Assembly: GCF_009908285.1 (NCBI RefSeq)
Contig: NZ_JAAARM010000003.1
Coordinates: forward strand, 1-64,000
Source: Pseudomonas sp. Fl4BN1
GTDB lineage: Bacteria; Pseudomonadota; Gammaproteobacteria; Pseudomonadales; Pseudomonadaceae
DNA: 64,000 nt
Direction of reading: 5' to 3'
The notes beneath the pieces are model-generated. The model saw only the letters and a program-made list of their open reading frames with translations, was not told where the DNA came from and did no database searches. This document shows, piece by piece, positions 26,771-36,201 of this stretch; within the stretch, counting starts at the first letter, position 1, and every line of letters begins with the position of its first letter. A program made the translations under genes and the position numbers.

Positions 26771-27475
26771 TCAGATTGCCAGGTACGCCTCCTGGCAATC
26801 CTGCAGTGGCTGGGCGACCTGCAGTACGCGTTTGATGGCGCGCAATTCATCCCCTGAAAGCACCCGTCGGCCAAAGTCATAATCGTCGCCGCCCGGGCTC
26901 AGGTAGACCGACAACAACCCGACAATCTGCTGCTCGTTCACCTCAACGATCATCTCCAGATAGGTTTCGCAAGGGCGAGTGGCTACCAGGTAGGTCAGCC
27001 CTGCGGCCTCGGCGCGCCCACACCAGGTCAGTTCATCCCAGCTCAGGCAGGTGCCTGCTGCGCTGCCGATTTTTGCCAGTTGCCACGCGGCGGGGTCGAG
27101 CGGTTGTGCTTGCAGGGCGGCTAGCAACGGCTTGCAGGACAGGACGTCGAATGCGTACCGCTGCATGCCATGGTGGATGGCATGCAGCGGTGCTGCCGGT
27201 GCCTGGGCCGGGCCGCTGATCTTGACGCGCAACAGCTGGCTCAGGGCAATCTCCGAAGGCTGTTCACTCCAGCCATTGAGGTCGGAGACCGGCGGGCACC
27301 AGATCAGTTGCAGGGTTTCGCCAATTGCGATGCCGTCCTGGTGCTGGAAGAAGGCCGAGCTTTCCTCGCCCACCACCGGCAGCAAGTCGCGCAGGTGCAA
27401 GGTCGGTGCGCCGTAGTCGATGCCCAGGTCCGTGGACCAGAACAGCGGGGCGCAGGTTTTCAGCGTTGCAGGCAT
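26771..27475 (-). CDS. Hypothetical protein (about 234 aa)
   Basis: Unrecognised soluble protein. It has no signal peptide and contains acidic and aromatic-rich C-terminal segments (YLSPGGDDYDFGRRVL, DCQEAYLAI). I chose the ATG at 27475; the frame is open up to a GTG at 27565 directly after the stop of the neighbouring lysR gene, and that longer form (264 aa) would be coupled to lysR but has a poor N-terminus. It lies between a tRNA and a LysR/azoreductase pair; no functional link is evident. Confidence 0.6.
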   Translation of the reverse strand: MPATLKTCAPLFWSTDLGIDYGAPTLHLRDLLPVVGEESSAFFQHQDGIAIGETLQLIWCPPVSDLNGWSEQPSEIALSQLLRVKISGPAQAPAAPLHAIHHGMQRYAFDVLSCKPLLAALQAQPLDPAAWQLAKIGSAAGTCLSWDELTWCGRAEAAGLTYLVATRPCETYLEMIVEVNEQQIVGLLSVYLSPGGDDYDFGRRVLSGDELRAIKRVLQVAQPLQDCQEAYLAI

Positions 27476-27565
27476 GGGGGAGTGACCCTGGCATGGGAGC
27501 AGTGGATTCTTCGGCAGCAGGTGTGATTTGTCACGCTCTTTGCGGGTGAACAGGGGATCAGGCAC

Positions 27566-28498
27566 TCATGCCTTGCCTGGTTCAGGCCGTGCCTCGACCA
27601 GCGCCAAGCGCTCCGGCAGTTTCTCCAGCAAAGCATCCACCGCCACCCGGGTTTTCAACGGCAGGTGTGGTGCATGGGGACGCAGCGCATTGATCTCGAA
27701 GCGGATGCCTGAGTGTTCCGGCAGCACTTCCTGCAATTGACCTCGTTGCAAGTAGTCTCGGGCCAGCCAGTACGGCAGCCAGGCGATGCCCTGATGAGCA
27801 AGGGTTGCGTCGGCCACTGCACGCAGGTCGTCCATCAGCAAGCGGGCCCTGGGTTTGACGGCCACGGCCTGGCCATCGACCTGCAATTGCCAGGGCAGCA
27901 CCTGGCCAAAGCGCATGTAGGCCACGGCCTCGTGTTGTTGCAGGGCTTCGAGGGTGCGAGGAACGCCGCAGCGTTGCAGGTAGGCCGGGGAGGCGCACAA
28001 GGCCATTTGGTGTTCGCCCAAGCGACGCGCAACCAGTTGGCTGCTGTCCGGCAACGCGCCGTTGCGGATGGCCAGGTCGAAGCCTTCTTCCATCAGGTCT
28101 ACCTTGCGGTCGCTGAAGGACATTTCCAGGATCAGCTCGGGGTGCTGACGAGCCATGTCGATGAGGATCGGCGCGATGCACAGGTGGCCGAAGAGTACCG
28201 GCATCGACACTCGCAGGCGTCCGCTGACCTGCCATTTGCCGCTCTCCAGCAGCGCTTCGCCGGCGCGGACTTCTTCCAGGGCCCGCAGGCAGTGTGCATG
28301 GAACAGGCCGCCTTCCAGGGTCAGGCTCTGGCTGCGGGTGGTGCGGTGGAACAGCTGCACGCCCAGGCGTTGTTCCAGCCGGGCGATGCGTTTGCCCACG
28401 GCGGAGCGGGTGAGGTGCAGTTTGTCCGCCGCCTGGGCAAAGCTGCCGGCTTCGACCACGCAGACGAAGATGTCGAGGCCATTGAGTTTGTCGGTCAT
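27566..28498 (-). CDS. LysR family transcriptional regulator
   Basis: LTTR of 310 residues with N-terminal helix-turn-helix (FVCVVEAGSFAQAADKLHLTRSAVGKRIARLEQRLG, FHRTTRSQSLT) and a substrate-binding domain (LILEMSFSDRKVDL, IAWLPYWLARDYL). It is divergent from the azoreductase-like gene (starts 108 bases apart), which it probably controls, likely in response to quinone, azo or redox-active compounds (inference from the usual AzoR/LysR pairing). Confidence 0.9.
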   Translation of the reverse strand: MTDKLNGLDIFVCVVEAGSFAQAADKLHLTRSAVGKRIARLEQRLGVQLFHRTTRSQSLTLEGGLFHAHCLRALEEVRAGEALLESGKWQVSGRLRVSMPVLFGHLCIAPILIDMARQHPELILEMSFSDRKVDLMEEGFDLAIRNGALPDSSQLVARRLGEHQMALCASPAYLQRCGVPRTLEALQQHEAVAYMRFGQVLPWQLQVDGQAVAVKPRARLLMDDLRAVADATLAHQGIAWLPYWLARDYLQRGQLQEVLPEHSGIRFEINALRPHAPHLPLKTRVAVDALLEKLPERLALVEARPEPGKA

Positions 28499-28606
28499 GA
28501 TGTTGTTGCCAAAAAGTCGCCAATACCGGGAGATCTTATCGCCACTGAGGACAAAAAGGCGATGTTAGGATTTCGCTCATTCATCCAGGGTTTCGGAGTT
28601 CCTTTC

Positions 28607-29206
28607 ATGTCGCGTGTCCTCGTCCTCAAGTCCAGCATCATGGGCAACCAGTCCACCACCAGTGCACTGCTCGACAACCTGCTCGCCGAGCGTCAGGCCA
28701 AAGGCTGCGAGGACCACGTGGTGGTGCGCGATCTGGCCGCCCTGGAGCTGCCGGTGCTGGATCTGGAACTGTTCCAGGCGTTGCGCGGGGGGCACAACCC
28801 TAGTCAGCGTGCCCAGCGTGCGGTGGCCTTGTCCGACCAGTTGATCGCCGAGTTGCAGGCCTGTGATGTGTTGTTGATCGGTGCGCCAATGTACAACCAC
28901 AACGTGCCCACGGCGTTGAAGAACTGGTTCGACCTGGTGGTCCGGGCACAGGTCACCTTTAAATACACCGAGAGTTACCCGCAGGGGCTGGTGGAAGGGG
29001 TGAGGGCGGTGGTGGTCAGTTCTCGCGGGGGCGTACATCTGGGACAGGAAACAGATGCACTGACGCCTTATCTGCGCTCGGTACTGGGTTTGATCGGGAT
29101 TGGTGAAGTGCAGTTCGTCTATGCCGAAGGCCTGGATGTGCGGCCCCTGGGGTTGGCGCATGGATTGAAACAGGCGCGAGAGCAGATTGTCGCGCTGGTG
29201 GACTGA
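28607..29206 (+). CDS. FMN-dependent NADH-azoreductase / quinone reductase (AzoR-like)
   Basis: Cytoplasmic flavodoxin-fold homodimeric oxidoreductase of 199 residues that uses NAD(P)H to reduce quinones and azo compounds. Diagnostic motifs: SRVLVLKSSIMGNQS (phosphate-binding loop for FMN), GAPMYNHNVPTALKNWFDLVVRAQVTF and SSRGG. I chose the ATG at 28607 behind GGAG; the open frame extends far upstream only because it is antisense to lysR. It is divergent from that LysR gene. Confidence 0.9.
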   Translation: MSRVLVLKSSIMGNQSTTSALLDNLLAERQAKGCEDHVVVRDLAALELPVLDLELFQALRGGHNPSQRAQRAVALSDQLIAELQACDVLLIGAPMYNHNVPTALKNWFDLVVRAQVTFKYTESYPQGLVEGVRAVVVSSRGGVHLGQETDALTPYLRSVLGLIGIGEVQFVYAEGLDVRPLGLAHGLKQAREQIVALVD

Positions 29207-29363
29207 GGCGGCCGCTGACAAGTCGCGCAGTGGCACCGGCAAGGCACCGCGTTGACTCAATTGGCTACACCAACTGGCGCAGTGTGACCGTGACAGCAAC
29301 CAGCCTCGAACTACTATAGGGAACCTGAAGCAAGACCTATAACAACAGCACAAGGACACACGC

Positions 29364-30959
29364 ATGCGACGCTGGAATGGCTGGGGGGAAGCAACCACGG
29401 TGGTCGAATTGCCGGCCCAGGGCGCGGGGTTTCTCGCCGAGCGGCTGGGGCCGGGACAGCGGTTGCCGGAGGCGACCCTGGAGCAGGCGCTGTCCAGGGT
29501 GCCGGCGTCACGCCTGCAAGCCCACTCGCTGTACAGCATCGACCCTCATGAGCGCCTGCTGCATGCCCGTGGCCAGAGCCTGCCCGACTGGCTGGCGCTG
29601 CGCGAAGGCGAGCTGGGGGTTTATCCGGACGCGGTGGCGTTCCCGGAAACCGCCGAGCAGATCCGCCAGTTGCTGGCCCTGGTGGAGGACCGCGACCTGT
29701 GCCTGATTGCCTATGGCGGCGGCACCTCGGTGGCCGGGCACATCAACCCGGCGCGCTCCGAACGCCCGGTGCTGACGCTGTCCCTGGCGCGCATGAACCG
29801 CTTGCTGGAGCTGGACGAAGACAGCCTGCTGGCGACCTTCGGCCCGGGTGCCAGCGGCCCGCAAGTGGAAAGCCAACTGCGGGCCCGGGGTTACACCCTG
29901 GGGCACTTTCCGCAGTCCTGGGAACTGTCGACCCTCGGTGGATGGGTGGCCAGTCGCTCCAGTGGCCAGCAGTCGTTGCGCTACGGGCGCATCGAGCAAT
30001 TGTTCGCCGGCGGCACCCTGGAGACTTTTGCCGGACCGATGCCGATCGCCACTTTTCCAGCCTCCGCCGCCGGGCCGGACCTGCGCGAAGTGGTGCTGGG
30101 CAGCGAAGGGCGCTTCGGGATCATTTCCGAGGTCAAGGTGCGGGTCAGCCGCTTGCCCGCCGCCGAGGGTTTCTACGGGGTGTTCTTGCCGGACTGGACG
30201 CAGGCGCTGCAGGCCGTGCGTGCCCTGGCCCAGGCCCGGGTGCCGCTGTCGATGTTGCGCCTGTCGAATGCCCTGGAGACCGAAACCCAACTGGCCCTGG
30301 CAGGCCACCCGACCCAGATCGCCTGGCTGGAAAAGTACCTGGCGCTGCGCGGCGCGGGGCCGGGCAAGTGCCTGCTGACCTTCGGCGTGACCGGCAATCG
30401 GCAGCAGAATGCCTTGTCCCTGCGCCAGGCGCGAAAGCACCTCAAGGCCTTTGGCGGGGTGTTCACCGGGACCTTGCTCGGCAAGAAATGGGCGCAGAAC
30501 CGCTTTCGTTTTCCCTACCTGCGGGAAAGCCTGTGGAACGCCGGCTACCTGGTGGACACCCTGGAGACGGCCACCGACTGGCGCCATGTCGACGGCCTGC
30601 TGCAGCGCATTGAAGGCAGCCTGCGCGACGGCCTGGCTACCGAGGGCGAGCAGGTGCACGTGTTCACTCACCTGTCCCACGTCTACGGCGAAGGTTCGAG
30701 CATCTACACCACCTACGTGTTCCGCCCGGCGGCCGGCTACCCGGCGACCCTGGCGCGCTGGCAGGCGCTCAAGCATGCGGCCAGCCAGACCATCGTCAAC
30801 CACCACGGCACCATCAGCCACCAGCATGGCGTGGGCAAGGACCACGCGCCTTACCTGCTGCGAGAAAAGGGCGCATTGGCGATCGACACCTTGCAGGCCC
30901 TGAGCCGCCATTTCGATCCTGCCGGGCGCCTCAACCCCGGCACCTTGCTGGAGCAGTGA
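29364..30959 (+). CDS. FAD-binding oxidase, alkyl-DHAP-synthase-like
   Basis: Flavoprotein of the VAO/PCMH superfamily, 531 residues. The FAD-binding domain shows YGGGTSVAGHINP, FGPGASGPQVESQLRARG, STLGGWVASRSSGQQSLRYGRIEQL and VVLGSEGRFGIISEVKVRV; the C-terminal cap contains VFTHLSHVYGEGSSIYTTY and IVNHHGTISHQHGVGKDHA, the His-rich active-site stretch of the alkyldihydroxyacetonephosphate synthase/YgcU branch. It is the first gene of a three-gene operon with a GlpD-like dehydrogenase (4 bases downstream) and an FGGY kinase. Whether it forms ether bonds or oxidises a hydroxy acid is unknown. Confidence 0.88.
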   Translation: MRRWNGWGEATTVVELPAQGAGFLAERLGPGQRLPEATLEQALSRVPASRLQAHSLYSIDPHERLLHARGQSLPDWLALREGELGVYPDAVAFPETAEQIRQLLALVEDRDLCLIAYGGGTSVAGHINPARSERPVLTLSLARMNRLLELDEDSLLATFGPGASGPQVESQLRARGYTLGHFPQSWELSTLGGWVASRSSGQQSLRYGRIEQLFAGGTLETFAGPMPIATFPASAAGPDLREVVLGSEGRFGIISEVKVRVSRLPAAEGFYGVFLPDWTQALQAVRALAQARVPLSMLRLSNALETETQLALAGHPTQIAWLEKYLALRGAGPGKCLLTFGVTGNRQQNALSLRQARKHLKAFGGVFTGTLLGKKWAQNRFRFPYLRESLWNAGYLVDTLETATDWRHVDGLLQRIEGSLRDGLATEGEQVHVFTHLSHVYGEGSSIYTTYVFRPAAGYPATLARWQALKHAASQTIVNHHGTISHQHGVGKDHAPYLLREKGALAIDTLQALSRHFDPAGRLNPGTLLEQ

Positions 30960-30963
30960 CGCC

Positions 30964-32559
30964 ATGAGCCAGGAGTGGAACGACCGATGGCGGCAACAGG
31001 CGCTGCCCGGGTTGGCGGCACAGACCTGGGACCTGATCGTGATCGGCGGCGGCATCAGCGGTGCCGGCATCCTGCGGGAAGCGGCCCGGCGTGGCTGGCG
31101 CTGCCTGCTGCTGGAGCAACGGGACTTTGCCTGGGGCACTTCCAGCCGCTCGTCGAAGATGGTCCATGGCGGCTTGCGCTACATCGCCAAGGGCCAGTGG
31201 CGCCTGACCCGGGACTCGGTGCGCGAGCGCCAGCGGCTGTTGCAGGAGGCGCCCGGATTGGTGGAACCGATGAGTTTCCTGATGCCGCATTACCGCGGCA
31301 AGTTTCCCGGGCCCAAGGTGTTTGGCGGTCTGTTGAGTGTCTATGACGCCCTGGCCGGGCGGCGCACTCATCGCTTCCACGATGCCCAGCAACTGCGCTA
31401 CCTGGCGCCGGGGGTGAAGGCGCCGGGACTGCTGGGCGGTACCAGCTTTCTCGATGCCCTGACCGACGATGCACGACTGGTGATGCGGGTGCTGGCCGAG
31501 GCCCGGGCCGACGGCGCACTGGCCCTCAATGGCTTGCGGGTCACGCAGTTGCTGCGCGAGGACGGGCGAGTGTGTGGCGTCGAGATCGAGGACAGCGAGG
31601 GTGGCGCGCCGCAACAGTTGCGTTGCCAGGCCCTGGCAGTGGCCACCGGTGCCTGGGCCGAACGCCTGCGTGCGACGGACAATGGCCGGCAGTTGCGACC
31701 GCTGCGAGGCAGCCATCTGTTGCTGCCGGGCTGGCGCTTGCCGGTGGCCCAGGCCTTCAGCTTCATGCACGCCGAGGACGGTCGGCCGGTGTTTGTCTTC
31801 CCTTGGGAAGGCGCCACGGTGGTCGGCACCACCGATCTCGACCACCGCGAGGACCTGGACCAGAGCGCCAGTATCAGCCAGGAAGAACTTGACTACCTGC
31901 TGGCCGCCTGCGCCCAGCAGTTTCCCCAGGCCCGGGTCGAGGCTGGCGACGTGCTCTCGACCTGGGCCGGTGTGCGCCCAGTGGTGGCCGCCGCGGGGGC
32001 CGAGCAGCAGGGCAAACCTTCCAATGCAACCCGCGAGCACGTGCTGTGGCAGGAGCCCGGCTGCGTGACCTTGGCCGGCGGCAAGCTCACCACCTTCCGG
32101 CCTCAGGCTATCGAAGTGCTGCAAGCCTGCGCCGCGATGCTTGGCCGTAGCGTCAGCGATGACGGTTCGGCGGTGTTCGCGCCGGTAGCGCCGCTGGACA
32201 TTCCCGGGCTCAGCGGCGCCCAGCTGCGGCGCCTGGCCGGGCGCCACGGCCGCGATTTGCCGCGCCTGGCGCAATTGGTCGCAGCCTTGGGCGCTGACTG
32301 CGTCGGCGCCAGTGACACCCTGTGGGCGGAGCTGGCCTTTGCCGCCGAGGCGGAAATGGTCCTGCACCTGGACGACCTGCTGTTGCGCCGCACTCGTCTC
32401 GGCCTGCTGCTGGCCAGGGGCGCGGCGGATTACCTGCCGGCCATCCGCCGCCTGTGCCAGCCGCGGCTGGGCTGGGACGACAGCCGCTGGCAAGCCGAAG
32501 AACAGCGCTACCTGACCTTGTGGCAACGCCATCACAGCCTGCCCTCAGCCTTGCATTGA
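30964..32559 (+). CDS. GlpD-like FAD-dependent glycerol-3-phosphate dehydrogenase/oxidase
   Basis: Membrane-associated flavoenzyme family oxidising glycerol 3-phosphate or a related polyol phosphate to a keto phosphate. The 531-residue protein has the dinucleotide-binding [22 protein letters not shown], GlpD signatures [29 protein letters not shown] and [11 protein letters not shown], and a C-terminal helical domain (DAO_C type, from about residue 385). It is similar in size to GlpD but lies in the oxidase/kinase operon instead of next to glpK/glpF, so its substrate may be a glycerol-phosphate analogue. The ATG follows the upstream stop by four bases. Confidence 0.88.
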   Translation: MSQEWNDRWRQQALPGLAAQTWDLIVIGGGISGAGILREAARRGWRCLLLEQRDFAWGTSSRSSKMVHGGLRYIAKGQWRLTRDSVRERQRLLQEAPGLVEPMSFLMPHYRGKFPGPKVFGGLLSVYDALAGRRTHRFHDAQQLRYLAPGVKAPGLLGGTSFLDALTDDARLVMRVLAEARADGALALNGLRVTQLLREDGRVCGVEIEDSEGGAPQQLRCQALAVATGAWAERLRATDNGRQLRPLRGSHLLLPGWRLPVAQAFSFMHAEDGRPVFVFPWEGATVVGTTDLDHREDLDQSASISQEELDYLLAACAQQFPQARVEAGDVLSTWAGVRPVVAAAGAEQQGKPSNATREHVLWQEPGCVTLAGGKLTTFRPQAIEVLQACAAMLGRSVSDDGSAVFAPVAPLDIPGLSGAQLRRLAGRHGRDLPRLAQLVAALGADCVGASDTLWAELAFAAEAEMVLHLDDLLLRRTRLGLLLARGAADYLPAIRRLCQPRLGWDDSRWQAEEQRYLTLWQRHHSLPSALH

Positions 32560-32579
32560 TGCCCAACCCAGAGAGCCTC

Positions 32580-34154
32580 ATGGATAACCACAACAACAAT
32601 AAGCAGGCCTACCTGCTGGCCATCGACAACGGTACCCAGAGCGTACGTGCACTGTTGTTCGACCTGCAGGGCAACCTGCTGGGCAAAGGCAAGGTCGAGC
32701 TGCAAGCCTACTACTCGACCCAGCCCGGCTGGGCCGAGCAGGATCCGGACTACTACTGGGCCAAGCTCGGCGAAGCCTGTCAGCTCCTGTGGCAGCAGAC
32801 CGGCATCGACCGCTCGCAGATCCGCGGCGTGTCGCTGACCACCCAGCGCGGCACCCTGATCAATGTCGACGCCCAGGGTCAGGCCCTGCGCCCGGCGATC
32901 CTCTGGCTCGACCAGCGCCAGAGTGAAATCGAAGGCCGCATCAAGGGCCCTTGGGGCTGGTTGTTCAAGCTGATCGGCGCCGAGGCCACGGTGGATTACT
33001 TCCGTGCCCAGGCCGAGGCCAACTGGGTGGCCCAGGAGCAGCCGGAGGTCTGGGCCGCCACCGACAAGTTCCTGCTGTTGTCGGGGTTTCTCACCCATCG
33101 CCTGACCGGTAACTTCGTCGACTCGGTGGGCTGCTGCGTGGCCTACCTGCCGTTCGACTACAAGCGCCTGCGCTGGGCCGCTCCCAGCGACTGGAAATGG
33201 CAGGCGCTGGCAGTGCGCCAGGAGCAATTGCCGACCCTGCTCAAGCCCGGCGAGACCTTGGGCCGGATCAGCGCCGAGGCCAGCCGCCACACCGGCATTC
33301 CCGAGGGCCTGCCGCTGATCGCCGCGGGTGCCGATAAAGCCTGTGAAGTGCTCGGTTCCGGGGTCCAGGACGCCACCACGGCCTGCCTGTCCTACGGCAC
33401 CACGGCGACCATCACCACCACCCGCTCGCGCTACCTGGAAGTGGTGCCGCTGATTCCGCCGTACCCGGCGGCGGTGCCGGATCACTACAACTGCGAGGTG
33501 ATGATCTTTCGTGGCTACTGGATGGTCAGCTGGTTCAAGCAGCAGTTCGGCCTGCGGGAAGTGCAGCAGGCGGCAGAGCAGGGGCTGGAGCCGGAGCAAT
33601 TGTTCGACGCCCTGGTCCAGGCCGTGCCGCCCGGGTCCATGGGTTTGACCCTGCAGCCGTACTGGTCGCCGGGCATCCGCGAGCCGGGGATGGAAGCCAA
33701 GGGCGCGATGATCGGTTTTGGCGACGTGCACACCCGGGCGCATATCTACCGGGCGATTCTCGAGGGCCTGGCCTATGCCCTGCGCCAGGGCATGGAGCGC
33801 ATCGAGCAACGCTCGAAGCTGAAGATCACCCGCTTGCGGGTGGCCGGTGGCGGTTCCCAGAGTGATGCGGCGATGCAACTCACGGCGGACATCTTCGGCC
33901 TGCGGGTCGAGCGGCCCCATGTGTATGAAGCATCGGGCCTGGGAGCGGTGATTGCCTGTGCCGTGGGGCTGGGGCTGTACCCGGATTTCCCCACGGCAAT
34001 CAGCGCGATGACTCGGGTGGGCGCGGTGTTCGAGCCACAGCCCGAGGCGCAGCAGATGTACCAGCGGCTGTACAGCGAGGTGTACCTGCGCATGTATCGC
34101 CAGCTCAAGCCGCTGTACCAGAGCATTCGCGAGATCACCGGGTATCCGGCATGA
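32580..34154 (+). CDS. FGGY-family carbohydrate kinase
   Basis: ATP-dependent sugar or polyol kinase of the FGGY fold, 524 residues. Visible motifs: N-terminal phosphate 1 loop [21 protein letters not shown], the phosphate 2 region [13 protein letters not shown] and the C-terminal adenosine motif [17 protein letters not shown] chose the ATG at 32580; an ATG at 32559 sharing a base with the upstream stop gives seven more residues and would be translationally coupled. As the last gene of the operon it probably supplies the phosphorylated substrate for the GlpD-like enzyme. E. coli has a comparable kinase/AGPS-like oxidase pairing (ygcE with ygcU). Confidence 0.9.
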   Translation: MDNHNNNKQAYLLAIDNGTQSVRALLFDLQGNLLGKGKVELQAYYSTQPGWAEQDPDYYWAKLGEACQLLWQQTGIDRSQIRGVSLTTQRGTLINVDAQGQALRPAILWLDQRQSEIEGRIKGPWGWLFKLIGAEATVDYFRAQAEANWVAQEQPEVWAATDKFLLLSGFLTHRLTGNFVDSVGCCVAYLPFDYKRLRWAAPSDWKWQALAVRQEQLPTLLKPGETLGRISAEASRHTGIPEGLPLIAAGADKACEVLGSGVQDATTACLSYGTTATITTTRSRYLEVVPLIPPYPAAVPDHYNCEVMIFRGYWMVSWFKQQFGLREVQQAAEQGLEPEQLFDALVQAVPPGSMGLTLQPYWSPGIREPGMEAKGAMIGFGDVHTRAHIYRAILEGLAYALRQGMERIEQRSKLKITRLRVAGGGSQSDAAMQLTADIFGLRVERPHVYEASGLGAVIACAVGLGLYPDFPTAISAMTRVGAVFEPQPEAQQMYQRLYSEVYLRMYRQLKPLYQSIREITGYPA

Positions 34155-34276
34155 GAGGGCGCTGCCTGCTTGCCTGAAGGCGTGGGTTTTTCCGGCGGAA
34201 AAAAACATCTCGGGCGCCAAGGCTCATCTATCTTGATAAAGGCAGGCCGACCTCTCCAACCACCTGAAGCGGCGAG

Positions 34277-34780
34277 ATGAACATGAATCGTCAGGACGCG
34301 CTGAACACCCTATGGAAGCGACTGTTCATCATCTTTGTGCTGCTGTTGCTGTTGTCCCTGTTGGCGGTCTCCAAAGCGGAGGGCTACACCATCCCTTCGA
34401 TCGTGTTCATCGCCGGCAATATTGGCGGTTATGTGGGGTTTCACCGGCAACTGTCGAGCCTCAGTGACGATGAACTGGTAGGCCTGTGCAGCTCCTGGTT
34501 CGGCGTGTTGCTGCCTTCGTTCATCGGCGGAATTCTCGCGGGCCTGCTGTACATCCTGTTTCTCTCCGGGGTGGTGCAGGGGGAGCTTTTTCCGCTGATC
34601 GTCAGTGATGAGAACTGCCGCTTCACCGAGAACAACTTCTATAAGATTTTCTGTCAGCATGCCGCAGGTTATGCCTCCTACGCCAAGCTGCTGTTCTGGT
34701 CGTTCGTGGCGGGTTTCAACCAGAACTATGTGGTCGATCTCATCGACAACATCAAGGGCGGGAAAAAGGCCGGGGAGTGA
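34277..34780 (+). CDS. Small integral membrane protein, unknown
   Basis: A 167-residue product with three or four hydrophobic segments: residues about 14-32 (LFIIFVLLLLLSLLAV), 38-53 (IPSIVFIAGNIGGYVGF), 72-96 (FGVLLPSFIGGILAGLLYILF) and 130-145 (LLFWSFVAGF). Two Cys flank a periplasm-sized loop (ENCRF, IFCQH). I do not recognise the family. The ATG at 34277 and another at 34283 are both possible. It stands alone after the kinase operon. Confidence 0.65.
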   Translation: MNMNRQDALNTLWKRLFIIFVLLLLLSLLAVSKAEGYTIPSIVFIAGNIGGYVGFHRQLSSLSDDELVGLCSSWFGVLLPSFIGGILAGLLYILFLSGVVQGELFPLIVSDENCRFTENNFYKIFCQHAAGYASYAKLLFWSFVAGFNQNYVVDLIDNIKGGKKAGE

Positions 34781-34945
34781 ACCTCGGGCGACCGCTTGAG
34801 AACTTCCAGGAGGCCAGAGGGGCTGTGCCGTCGGCAAGGCGGGCAGGGCGCTAGTGGTTGCCCATGGCGCTTGATCGGGATCAACCGCGCCCTGGCGACG
34901 ACGCGGTAGCTTACCTGCCTCGCCAGTGCTAACCCCGGAGCCTCC

Positions 34946-35173
34946 ATGGCCAAGCCATTTCCCGCCAACCCCAAGCACCCCGAGCGGATCTGCTGGGGCT
35001 GCGACCGCTACTGCGCGGCAAGCGCCCTGGCCTGTGGCAATGGTGCGGACCGCACCATGCACCCCGCGGAGATGTTTGGCGAGGACTGGAATCAACAGCG
35101 CGACTGGGGGCTCGAATCCCCCCAGGAGCAGGACGGCGTCACGGCTGCGCGGGTTGGAGCGGATACGCCTTGA
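34946..35173 (+). CDS. DUF3079 family protein
   Basis: Seventy-five residue soluble protein with the DUF3079 core: KHPERICWGCDRYC, ALACGNGADRT and HPAEMFGEDW. Five Cys, including a CxxCxxxC-like cluster, suggest metal binding (inference). GGAG stands six bases before the ATG. Function is unknown in the family. Confidence 0.85.
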   Translation: MAKPFPANPKHPERICWGCDRYCAASALACGNGADRTMHPAEMFGEDWNQQRDWGLESPQEQDGVTAARVGADTP

Positions 35174-35396
35174 GCGCCGCAGTGTCGATTCATGACTCAC
35201 CCAAGCCGCTGTAACAGGCATTCGGGAGATGCCGGGCATTCAGCCTGAAGTAGCGTTTGTCATTGCAACGAGAAGGCTGCAACAACAGGCCCGGCCCTTT
35301 GCTTGTGTGAAGCGACTGTTTGCTGCTTGCAGAAGAGTAAGCGCCTGGAGAACCGCTGCCCTGAACGGTCTGCGGGCAGCGGCTAATGGATGAGAT

Positions 35397-35777
35397 CTAG
35401 GCCGGCTTGAACCAGGTTTTTCCTGGCGTGAAAAACAGCAACCACACCGCAATCACTTGCAGCAGTGCTTGAATCACGCTGAGCGAACCGATGAGAGGAG
35501 AGCGCCCGAACTCCGCCATGATCTCTGGGAAAAATGGCAGGAATCCAACCACCACCATCACCATGAAAACAATTCGTGCCCAATTTTTTCCTGTGTGGAT
35601 CTTGTAAAGCAGAAAGCTGGCGAAGGCGGTGATCAGCACAATCACAACAATGGCCGTCAATACGGGAATCCCTTGCTCCTTGATATACGAGAGGTTCAAC
35701 AGGGTTTTCACCACACCCAGTGCAAAACTCGCTAAAACACAGTAAATCGCTTTTGAAACTTCTACAGGTCTTTCCAT
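35397..35777 (-). CDS. Small four-helix membrane protein, unknown
   Basis: A 126-residue product with four predicted membrane helices: about residues 10-28, 36-60, 68-85 and 97-120, ending LLFFTPGKTWFKPA. I chose the ATG at 35777; the frame is open 11 codons further upstream with no ribosome site. Related small tetraspan proteins of unknown role are common in Pseudomonas. It is convergent with the preceding small gene. Confidence 0.7.
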   Translation of the reverse strand: MERPVEVSKAIYCVLASFALGVVKTLLNLSYIKEQGIPVLTAIVVIVLITAFASFLLYKIHTGKNWARIVFMVMVVVGFLPFFPEIMAEFGRSPLIGSLSVIQALLQVIAVWLLFFTPGKTWFKPA

Positions 35778-36201
35778 GGTTTCATCTATCCCTGGTGAAC
35801 GTAACGGCACGGCACATGTGTAGCGTGCTGGCCGGGGGGCAAACTACTGGTTGGCCATTATCCTGTCCACGGTTTTTCAAGCACTGCGGCGAAGGCTGAT
35901 GGTCGTCGCCAGCTATTGCACAACAATCGATCCAGAGGTCATGGCGGTGATGCAGACCTGGCTGGATGCAGTGCGTGATAGCGCAAGTCTGGTGGCTACT
36001 CATTACCTTGGGCAACCGAGTGGCGCTGGCTTTCCTGTACGAGTCTGACGGGCTGCTTGTTGCGGTTCTGCTCTGCGCAAGCCGGCGTATGTGCATCGAC
36101 AGCTGTCCCCTTGAGAAAAAAGCCAAATTGCCATGTGTTTCCTTCGTTCCTTGATACGTCGCAGCTTGCACTGCCCGTTTCTCTGCGTTGGAGTTTTTCA
36201 G
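35778..36201. other. Intergenic region before the TonB receptor
   Basis: About 420 bases with no convincing gene. A 65-codon frame at 35851-36048 has no ribosome site and no recognisable content. I looked for a Fur box (GATAATGATAATCATTATC-like) and did not see one, so iron control of the receptor is not supported from sequence. GGAG at 36190-36193 serves the receptor ATG at 36202. Confidence 0.4.

Noticed and set aside
27713..28606. Long in-frame extension of the azoreductase-like protein
   Set aside because: It is antisense to the lysR gene; the ATG at 28607 gives the exact family N-terminus.
35851..36048. Possible 65-residue gene between the small membrane protein and the TonB receptor
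   Set aside because: No ribosome site, no recognisable sequence, and a base composition like non-coding DNA.
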